DNA from: Effrenium voratum
Lineage: Eukaryota; Sar; Dinophyceae; Suessiales; Symbiodiniaceae
NCBI GenBank assembly: GCA_963377175.1
Contig: CAUJNA010003782.1
Span: 241,001 to 305,000, forward strand
Length of the DNA: 64,000 bases
Direction of reading: 5' to 3'
Below the pieces are notes generated by a model. The model did no database searches. It was given only the letters and a program-made list of their open reading frames with translations, and had not been told where the DNA came from. Position 1 is the stretch's first letter. The number at the start of each line of letters is the position of its first letter. Below, piece by piece: positions 1 through 9,400 of this stretch. The position numbers and the translations under genes are program-made.

Positions 1-2
1 CT

Positions 3-384
3 CGGGCCGCACGAGCCGAAGAAACCTTGGGGCGCCTGCAGCAAAAGCTCATACTCAACGTCACCACCGCCGCTGAGACCGGCAAACTACTCACCAAGAT
101 TCAGGTGTTGTGCCAGGAGTCGCGAAGGGCCGAGCACATCAGGAGTGTGTGGAGAAGATCCCCAAAGTGCTGCAGATACTTGGACCTGTCTAGCGCGAAG
201 AAGTATGCGAAGATCAAGGCGCGCAGCTGGAAGAGCCACCTTGCGAAGCTGCTCCCCCTCGCGGCCTGCGCCGCCCTCGCACACCTCCAGCAGTGGGCCT
301 GGCCGGAACTGGCGGAGGCGGCGAAGGACAGCTGCGCCAGCAAGCCAGGACGACATTCAGGCCCTCGGCAAGGCTATGGAGTGA
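3..384 (+). CDS. Possible 3' end of an unrecognised gene (partial)
   Basis: GC-rich DNA with codon-like structure that runs off the left edge. In one frame it reads AEETLGRLQQKLILNV and later AKKYAKIKARSWKSHLAK and LAHLQQWAWPELAEAAKD, an Ala/Leu/Lys-rich helical composition. A second frame ends in QDDIQALGKAME followed by TGA at 382-384. The best protein-like segments lie in different frames, so a short intron or a frameshift is likely. I do not recognise a family. The open frame that continues to 788 runs into tandem repeat DNA and should not be taken as coding. Confidence 0.35.
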   Translation, partial: GPHEPKKPWGACSKSSYSTSPPPLRPANYSPRFRCCARSREGPSTSGVCGEDPQSAADTWTCLARRSMRRSRRAAGRATLRSCSPSRPAPPSHTSSSGPGRNWRRRRRTAAPASQDDIQALGKAME

Positions 385-479
385 AGGGCGAACGCGTAGG
401 TCGGCATTTCGCAGTCAGATCGGCAAGAGTTATCCAACTGTACACGCAGCCGAGCTGTCTTGAACTGACCATTCCGGGC

Positions 480-1060
480 AAGGGCCCTCCAAACCCCTTG
501 AGTTTGTCGCAGCCTCGCCTTGAATCAAGAACGTCGGCCAACAATCAAACGGTTTTTTGGTCGCCCCGTCGCCCGCTCTTCAGGATATTCACAACATCGG
601 CCCGGCCCTCGAAGGTTTTCAGCCACGCAAAGAGTCTCCACCCAAGCCAGTTTCGCGGTGAGGCGCCGAGCCCGGTCGCGAACCCTTCCAAGCTTGAAAC
701 TTGCCCGCTTGCCAGAACATTACGACTCATCGGCCCGGCCCTCAAAATATCAGCCACGCCAGGGGTTTCTGCCCGTTGGCCGGACTAATGGCGAAGGCTA
801 AACCCCATCGAAGGTATTCGGCCCGAACCCTTGTAACCTTGAAAAGCACGAAGGTCTTCAGCCCCAACTTTGTTCGCGGCCTCGCTCGCTTGCCAGGACA
901 CTCGACTCATCGGCCCGGCCCTCAAAATTTCAGGGGCCCGAACTCTTCTAACCTTGAAAAGCGAACTTGCGCCTTGAGCCCAAGGGCTGTTCGATCGAGC
1001 CGCTCGCTTGACAGGGTCGGAGTCATCGAGTCGCACCTTTGACCCGAACTCGTAGACAAA
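480..1060. repeat. Degenerate tandem repeat, unit about 120-190 bases
   Basis: The phrase CATCGGCCCGGCCCTC recurs near 597, 730 and 909, each followed by an AAAATNTCA-like or AAGGTTTTCAGCC segment. GAACCCTTNNAAGCTTGAAA-like segments recur near 680, 827 and 940, and CGCTTGCCAG near 707 and 887. Units are diverged and unequal in length. No gene is visible. Confidence 0.7.
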
Positions 1061-1107
1061 ACCGGCGCGCAGGCCGCCTTGCAAAGGTCTATTCGCGGGG
1101 CCCCCAT

Positions 1108-1272
1108 CGAAGGTGTCCCTTCCCGTCCCTTGTCGTCCCTTTCCGTCCTTGTCGCTCCTTGCCATTTCTGCCCGTCCCTTCCCATCCCTTCCCCTGAATT
1201 CCCGTCCTTCTGCATCCCTTCACGCCCTTCCCGTCCCTTCCCGTCCCTTCCCGTCCCTTCCCGTCCTTGTCG
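1108..1272. repeat. Pyrimidine-rich decamer minisatellite (CCCGTCCCTT)
   Basis: Near-perfect copies of a 10-base unit at 1225-1265, flanked by degenerate copies back to about 1108. The + strand is almost purely C/T, so the minus strand is purine-rich. Confidence 0.85.
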
Positions 1273-1499
1273 TGCCCTGTACCTTCAGAACTGCCATCCT
1301 CAAATTTTAACATGCTGGGCAATTCTTTGCATCCCAACGTCATCGCGTTCTTGGGAAGTGGCGCCCAGCATTTGGCAGCGTTGGCAGGCGGTGTCACGCC
1401 CCTTCGATAGGGGTGGGGGGTTGTTGTTCTATACCAACCATGGTGCCATCTGTTGGCTTTGAGCTCAGGCACAGGTGTTGTGCGAGGTCTCGTCGAACA

Positions 1500-1800
1500 C
1501 CTTCAGGTTGTCGGGGGGCGGGTTAAAAAACAAGTGGGGCGGGGGGAGTTGTTGTTTGGGGGGGGAGGGGTTCGAACGATTAGTGGGGAGGGGGGGAGGT
1601 TGTCGTTGTTGTTGGGGGGGCAAAACAACACGTGCGGGGGGGGGGGAGTTGTTGTTGAGGGGAGGGGGTGTTAACAAGTTGGGGGGCGGGGGTTGTTGTG
1701 GGTGGGCGGGTGGCTTCGAACAACAACATTGTTGTTGTTCGTGTCGTGGGGGGGGGGGAGGGTGGTGGGGGGGGACTTGTTGTTCCACGTTTTCGACGGA
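1500..1800. repeat. G-rich tract with GTT interruptions
   Basis: Runs of 6-10 G alternate with GTTGTTGTT. Apparent Gly- or Pro-rich reading frames on both strands are composition artefacts. Confidence 0.8.
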
Positions 1801-2890
1801 ACAACCAACCCCTCCCCCCCACCCCTCCTTATCGAAGCACAAGAGCCCTTTAAATGAAATGTCAAAAACAATCAGATAGCGGCGCCTTCTGTTTTGTCAT
1901 GTGATCCATACAAAGCTGCCCCTTTTGAAGTAGCGGGCTTTACCCATCAGAGGTAGACATTGGGCGGCTATCACTGGCTAGTACCACTACTACTGCTGCC
2001 ACTGCGTCACAGATGAACATATGAAAGCTGACGACTGGAACTCTTAAGCCATGCTTCCCGCGCACGAACAGTGGCAAAGGTGCGTTTGCCTTGTATTGTT
2101 GCCCTTGGCCTATTTGTGGCACTACCCTGGTAGACTGGTAGGCTGGTATCACAAGGTCTTCTTCTGGATTAACATGTTCGCAGGGCTATCACTCCGCGGT
2201 TGTTGGCCGCAAGCCAGTTAGCCAAGGGCAAGCGCCGCTTATTGCGGGATCGACTGCGGCCAAAGCGCATCGTGCTAGTGCCGCTCGGTTTCTGAGGGCG
2301 AGTTGGCCGAGCTTGGTGTCGGCATGGTTGGCGTAGCTAGGGACTAGGACGCACCATTGGGATGTTTGTAGCGAAGGCGTGTAGAGCTCACCAAGGCAGG
2401 CAAGCAATGCGATGAGCACGGGTTGACGAAGCATTCAAACATTTTTCGGCAAGATGACCCAGATTTGGGATGTGACACGCGATTGCATCAGCCTGGACCT
2501 GTTTTGACGAAGCTTGATTTCAGATGATCTGGCCCGGGCCTTTGTACCATTTCCCCTGGAACCAAAGGTGATACCCAGGAGCCTTGTTGCATCCTCGGAA
2601 AACCGAGGCTGATTTCAGCCTCGTTTGTCTAGCCAGGCGTCAGGAACAAGATAGGCAGACGTGGTCCCCTCCGGAATGAGCTCATTGTTTTGATCATTCC
2701 AAAAGTTTCCTGAGCAACCAGCGGCAGAAAGCAGCCCGCGCGCGGGTTTTTCCTACCATTGGGCCATTCGCAGTTGGCAAATGTCCATTTTCCTGGACCA
2801 CCCAAGACTTCTCGCGCCAAAGGTCCCAACGAACGCCTGCCGGTGTGCATTTTTGGGAACGGGCCCAATGGTCCGTTTGCAAGCCGCGAG
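1801..2890. other. Non-coding or unassigned stretch before the phosphatase gene
   Basis: No family match, no repeat copy and no convincing exon seen. Upstream exons of the phosphatase gene, including its true start codon, could be hidden here because exons of 30-60 bases cannot be found without a protein match. Confidence 0.4.
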
Positions 2891-2924
2891 GCGACATGGC
2901 GAGAGCGTGGGAAACAAGGACCCC
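2891..2924 (+). CDS. Phosphatase exon: RHG catalytic motif
   Basis: Follows an AG at 2889-2890 and reads (x)RHGESVGNKDP, the phosphohistidine loop of the histidine phosphatase superfamily; the His is codon 2895-2897. A GC donor at 2925 would end it. The previous exon would supply two bases to make the residue before RHG, typically Val. Its end is less certain than its start because GNKDP diverges from the usual GN.D. Confidence 0.75.
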
Positions 2925-5900
2925 GCTTCCCGGGTTCTCTGCTTTGCGCGCCCAAGAGATGCGGATTCGACCAAACGGGGACTTTGTGTGGCGCGTCGAT
3001 TGACTTGACAGTTGGCCTGCAAGATCCTGCAAGCGCACTTGGTCGTGATGTGTTTGAGGCAGCGCATTCAACGGGACCATTGGTTGGTCCAGCGAGAGGT
3101 TGCCACACTTGAACTAGTCAATTTGCCAGTGGCTAAATTAGTGCAACACAAGTGCTGGCTGTAATTAGTTTGGGACAGACACTCAGAAGCACCTGGATGT
3201 CGCATCTTCCTGTCCGCCTTGCAGGACCGCTCCGCCTACCAGTGCCGTGGTTGAACATTTGGACCTCACGCTGTCGGTTTTTTACCCATTTCGCGAGGTC
3301 AAGGCCCTCCCCGAACATCTTGTTTGGTTCAACGTGTCCAAGCGGTGTGGTGTGGCAGCTTCAAGCCTGCTGGTTTTTGGCAGTGCAGAGAAAGATCAGG
3401 CTAGGGCCTTCCTGTGTTCGGTTTTGCCCTCGCTGTCAACATGGATGGTCTGCGTAAGCATGCGCACGTCCGTTTCGCATCCCCTGCCGTTCCTGCTGCA
3501 GTTTTCACATGCCGAGTCTCGCGGGGATGCGAGGTGGCCAGGTCTACGCCTGCAAAGAAAAGTTGCCTAAGGTTGGGGAAGATCTTTGCGCTCGTTTTCT
3601 AGGTCCCTCAGCTAGGGCCCCTCTTGCCGTTCCTTTTTTGTTGGAGGGTTCCCCTACTACAGTAAAATAGGCTACAGCAAAAGGGGTACCCTTATTCTAA
3701 CCTCTACACTGGAGGACCTAGTTGCGTGAATTCTGCTTCGACTTGTCCATTGGATCCATGGCTATGTTGACATGTCCTGGGTCAGGAGCTGTTTGGAAAA
3801 GCAAGTTGCGCTGCTTCGAAACATAAAGCCAGGGGCTTGCTTGATCAGGTTAGCCTAGCTGCCGAGCCTTGCCCGGCTCGCATGCGCTGCAGGTGGACGC
3901 CAGATAACAAGATTGAGCTGACCAGGCCGGGAACGAACTGCCAGAGCACACCTTATGCCGTGATATATTGTGTCTGAGTGCCCCCAGATTTTTTTGAAAG
4001 AGCCTTCTCTGAACCAACAAAAACGTACACTTCTCCCCCTGTTGGGGGTCCACTAAGTGGCGCGATGTCTCACTGGCGGCAGTTTTCGACGTGACACGCA
4101 CACGAAACACGTAGGATGGAAGGGTTTCCTTCTCGCTCCTGCAAATCCACAGGCCTATGCCCGGCAATTCCCCGTGCCGTATGTTTTTGAAAGGGAACGC
4201 CAACGACTCAGCGGGAGCCTTTCAGGAGCCAAGTCATGTTTCCAGCAAACCTGGCTGGAGCCTTGCTGTTGAAATGAAAAATAACAGCGGACACTCCGGC
4301 AAGTTGTTTTTTTGTGCCAAAGCTTGGGCGCCCGATTCCCAGCACGGTCACTCCTTCATACCTTTTTAAATGGGTCCCCCCAAATCCTCCCCTCCTGAAA
4401 AAAGTATATGACTCCCAGTCCTTGTTGAGGTGCGCGGAGTTTTTGCGCTCCTCGATAGGCTTGGGCGGTTGCAAGGGGAAGCCGCGGGCGAGCAAGTCCG
4501 CAGCTTGGCTACGAGGGCTTGACGTTGCCACGGCTTCTACGTCGGGCGTGTTGAATCTTCGGAATTCGCTCCCCTTTTTGTGGGGTGTTTGGGGTGTCCT
4601 TTTTGTGGGGTCCCCTTTGTTTGGGGTCCTTTTTGTTTTCCACGAAGGCAAAACATGTATGTTTTGCTGCGGTCCCCTTATTCCAGCCAAGGAATGTTCA
4701 GGCAAAAGCGGGGAAATCACTGCACACACGGAATCTCTCACAGACTTTGAGTTCAATTCTCCAAAAATTCTCCCAACATACGTTCATGTCATGGTTATCC
4801 TTTGATCTCTCCCAACATACGTTCATGTCATGGTTATCCTTTTTTGTGCGCTGGTTGATTCTCAGTTGCCCAAAGCGAATCGACCTTTTGACCTTTTGGT
4901 TTTCCCGTTTTGGTCCATTTTTAGTGGAGGTGCCAAAAGGTGATCACCTTTTATTTCTGGGTCCTTTGGGCAAGTGAGGATTGCATTGCTTTCACGTTCA
5001 GCTTTGCTTGAGCAGTTCAAGCCCTCGCGTTTCTCGCTGAAGAAATCTGGGCGGCAGCTGGGGATTGGAGGGATCTGCCAGGAGCTGGGGGATCCTCTGA
5101 CTTGGTTGACCTGTGAAATGGGTATGGGTCAAAAATAGGTACACAAAAGGCATCAAAAGGCGCAAAGTGGAACCCTGGGTATTGGAACCAAGGACTAAAA
5201 TCTGCGGTTTGTTGGTGGTCTAACGTTAACTAATCTACCAGGAATTGGACCGCAGGTTTTTTGGTCCTTGTTTCCATTTAGGGCAACCCATTTTGAGCAC
5301 CTATTTTTGACCCACAAATGGAGAGTCGAGAAGCCGGACAGAAGCTGAGACTCCCTGACACCTGAGGCAAGCTGGTTGGCAACTCAAGTGTGCGCTTCTT
5401 CTACTCGCCCTACATACGGACGCGCCAAACTTTGCAATGCCGCCCGGAATTTCCATGGGGCATGGGCTCCGCGGCGGATCCGCAAAAGGGCCGGGCCCCG
5501 GCGCCCTGAACCCCTGGCGTTTTTGGCCTCGGCGGAGTCGGGTGGGAGATGCCCTGGCCTCCAATGAACACTTCTCTCGTCGAAAGTGCGGCGCGGTAAA
5601 GGCGTTTTTTTCCGGGCGATGTGCCTCACGCCTATCCCAGCTCACAACGGTTCGGGGATGGCCCTCCCATGAAAAACTCACCTCCGAACGGTGGATTGGC
5701 AAAAAAAAACACATTTCTTGCTTAGCAGGGTTTATACACTGAAGCGGTCTTCCCGTAAAGGCCTCAAGTCGAGGAACTCGGGGAGTGAGAAAACAAAAAA
5801 GAGAGAAAGAACGGAAAAGGCTGGAAGCCCCTCAAAACTTCCCATTTTGGGATCCGGGCTCTTCAATGGAATCCAAAGTGCGTCCGGTACACTGCCTGTG

Positions 5901-6390
5901 GGTCAACTCGCAAGTGGCACTGTAGCCCTGTAAGTGACAGTTAGCTTGAATCGGTGCCTAAGCGTGCGCCCCCCGAGGCCCCCCCCCAAGCCAAGGTTGA
6001 GAGCATTGTGTTTATCTAAAAGCCCACTTGCCTTTATCAAGAAAACACCATGTTCTCTAGGTCAAATCTCAAAGATCTAACCCCACCCATGGTTTCTCCA
6101 GTCTTCTTTCCCAGGCTTCCAGTCGCTTCATCGCCGCGCATTCTCCGATCCGCGGCTTGCGCCGATCCCGTCCGATTCGAGGCATCCTCCGCGCCTTCGA
6201 GGGCCAGCAGATCGAGATCTGCGCCGAGCCGCGGCTCCGGGAGCAGGCGACCCAAGCGATGGATCGATGGCTCGGGCTGCTGGTTTTGGTCCTCGGAACC
6301 GTCGGAAACCCGAGGCGGCCCCGTTGTTGGTTTAAGGAACCACTGAGTGGTTGGCCGAAGTCGTCGTTCTCATCATCATCGTCATCATTG

Positions 6391-6429
<39 letters not shown>

Positions 6430-9400
6430 GCAGCATCGTCATCATGCTAGATCTGGCAATGAGTGGGCGGAAGTTTGCTTTGGCCTGGGCCGTGCTTTCG
6501 CGCCATGGAGGCCTTTGAAGGCTAAGGGTTGGAAAGGGGCCACATGGGTTTTTGTCTCAGAACTGGAGCGGCCGTCACAACGCTTTGAGAAAGTCACTTG
6601 AAGTCACTTGGAAACAGAGGCAACCCGATTTTTAGACATCAGAGTTCCTGGATGAAGGGGAGGGCACCGGATACCCAGGGACCTGTGCAGGACTTAGTTT
6701 GACAGTCGTGCTCCTGACAAGGGCCCGTGGGCATGGTTGAACGGCATGCCCCAACGCAGGACTTTGGGAACTTCCAAAACGTGGAGGCAATGGAGAAGGC
6801 CTGGCGTTGAATCTGCTTTTAGCGCGTTGGGTAGCTTGAGAGGCTTAGCTGCCGAAAGGACTGCTAAGATTGGGTCTGTGGCGGGGTTGTGCGGATGGAT
6901 TGCACGGAGAGCTTACGCAGAGAATTTGCTGCGAGCGTTTGCGAAACAAAGGAAATAACTGTTGGTGCGAGCACAGTGGCTTTCAACCAAAATAAGTCTC
7001 CCACACCCGGGCCTTGTTGAAAGAGCACGTATGCACGCGTAAGACATGTCTCAGTTCGCTGAAACTGGACAGCGGAGGGAACCTCAAGTTGTTAATGAGG
7101 CATGGGAAGCACGGAACTTGACCCGCCCCGAGTTGGAGGTCGACCTTTACACATCTGTCAAAACAATTTTTAAAGCGAGAGCTGCTAGGTAAGATAAAAT
7201 TATTAGACACCAATCAGTGTTTATACAAGCTGCATGTGCAATGGTGCCAGCTGAAGGCTAACAACAGCTTTTGTTTGTAGCTGAACCAAAGTTAGGAGGC
7301 ATTCGAATTCCATTGGGTGGTCATGGGCTGCTGGGGGTTGGGTCCCTTTTTGACCCTGGACTGGATATGAGTCTTTGGCCATGGCTTGCAGTGTGCACGC
7401 TTAGCATGCACCCTTGTTTAGCATTGAAAGGTCAACATACAACTCTGAATCTGATGTTCATGTTTGATACATTCTGATACTTTTGGCCTCATGCTCAGTG
7501 GCTCAGCATCAGTGAAACGGGGGCGGGGCTTCAGGTCTACAGCGAGCGGCAACAGTTCGGACGCTTCTACTATCGCTTCCCCAACGGCGGCTTGACTGGT
7601 CAAGCCACGGCTTTCTGAGGTACCGTGGTCAACGATGGTTTCCTTTCAACCTCCAAGTGACTTTCCGTCTGACAAGTTTGGACGAACCCCTCCTTTGCTG
7701 AAATGTGACGTGACTGGTTGGCTCGAGTTCCTGCGCCAGCCTCTTCTTGACACCAGCTGACAACAAACCATGGCAAGCCCGCTTGGCATTCAAAACAAGC
7801 TGGCGGAACTTTTTCCACGTGAACGTTTGAGGGTGGTTGTGGCGGCGTAGCAGTGCACACCTGCGCGAAGAAAGAGGTTGCCACTGTAAAGCTTTGCAGA
7901 TCTGTGAGTGGAAACGCTTTTCCAGAGCCCCTTGAGGCCATTTTTAAAAAGTAAAAATAAAAATAACATAATACTGATACTGCAATACATATATATATAT
8001 ATATATATATGGATGGCTCGCGGATGGTTTCGGACCCGCGCATTTGGAAAGGTTTTATATATATTATATATATATATATTTATTTATTTGCCACAGCACA
8101 GCGGCAACCATGTGCAGGCAATTTGTGCAGCCCGCTCAAGTTGTCTCAGCGTCTCATGGCACCGACTGCTCTGAACCAAAAAAAAGCGCGCGCCGATGCT
8201 TCTCGGAAACAGGATCCTTCCTAAGAATCCCTCCGGCGCCCCACCAGAAAACAAAGGAAGACAAAATCGAGTCAACGCCTAGTGGAAGCAGCATCCCCCC
8301 CCCAGAAAAAAAAAAAGAAAACTAAAAAAAAAAAACACACATTGAGTCAATGTCCGCCTCACATTGGATTCATCTCCGCTTCGCAGGAGAGGCTGGCACG
8401 GATGTCTTCGACCGCGTCAGCGACTTCTGGTCCAGCTTGCTGCGGTCCATGGCCACGCGAACGGATCCAAGGGGGAAATTCAAAGAGGCGGGCGGTCGAT
8501 AGACCTTTTCCCAGACGAGTCCATGGAAACTTCCCTGGGGGTTGGGGGTTGTGGGGGGTTGTGGGGGGTTGTGGGGGGTTGCGGGGGGTTGCGGGGGGTT
8601 GCGGGGGGTTGTGGGGGGTTGTGGGGGGTTGTGGGGGGTTGTGGGGGGTTGTGGGGGGTTGTGGGGGGTTGTGGGGGGTTGTGGGGGGTTGTGGGGGGTT
8701 GTGGGGGGAAGACAAACGACTGGTATCTCGTGTGTGTTCTTTTCGCCCGCTAATTACCCTGACGGCTCTCCGCCAGATACGTTTAATCACTTTCTTCGTT
8801 CGGCCTCGGTTGACAATGGGCAAAAAGGCGTCACAGGGAACTTGGGTCCAAAGCGAGGTGTTGTTTCAAGCCTTCCTTCGATTTGCTTAAGAATATGTTT
8901 TACTTTTCCCTCTGGTTTTAAAGGGAATATATCACTACTGGATTTATTGTTTGTTTTTTTCCAGTGGGGCTTAAGCAAATGAAGCTTCAGATGGAGAAGT
9001 CGAAGAGATGTTTTAAGCATTCATGACAGAGAGAAGGGTCCTGGGCAAATGGTGCATAGCAGATGAGACGGGCAGGATTTGATCGAAGATGCCTGGCTGG
9101 CATTTCACCATGGGCAGAACAGGCACATTGCATCGGGTCATTTGAGCAAGCTAGCGTGGTTCACCTGGGTTATCCGACATGGATGTTGCTACCTCTCTAC
9201 ATGGCACGAGGTGTTCCCCCAAGTACTCCCTTCCCCCCAATAAAAGAGGTAATAAAAGGGGACCCTTTCCCAAGAGGAAAAGCATCCCCCTTGGATGTTT
9301 TTTAACTGGGGTTCCTTCCTTTTTGGTCCTTTGCAGCCCTCTGTCCCCAGATAGGCTCCCCCTATAAAGGATTTGGCGACTTTGGATGTTGGACAAACTA

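Noticed and set aside
2629..3112. Overlapping frames of 100-160 codons on both strands
   Set aside because: They are open in several frames at once; only the RHGES segment at 2891 has family support.
9165..9190. VIRHGCCY frame as a second phosphohistidine motif
   Set aside because: Lies between later exons of the phosphatase gene, lacks the E-S-x-G-N continuation seen at 2891, and no splice phase fits.
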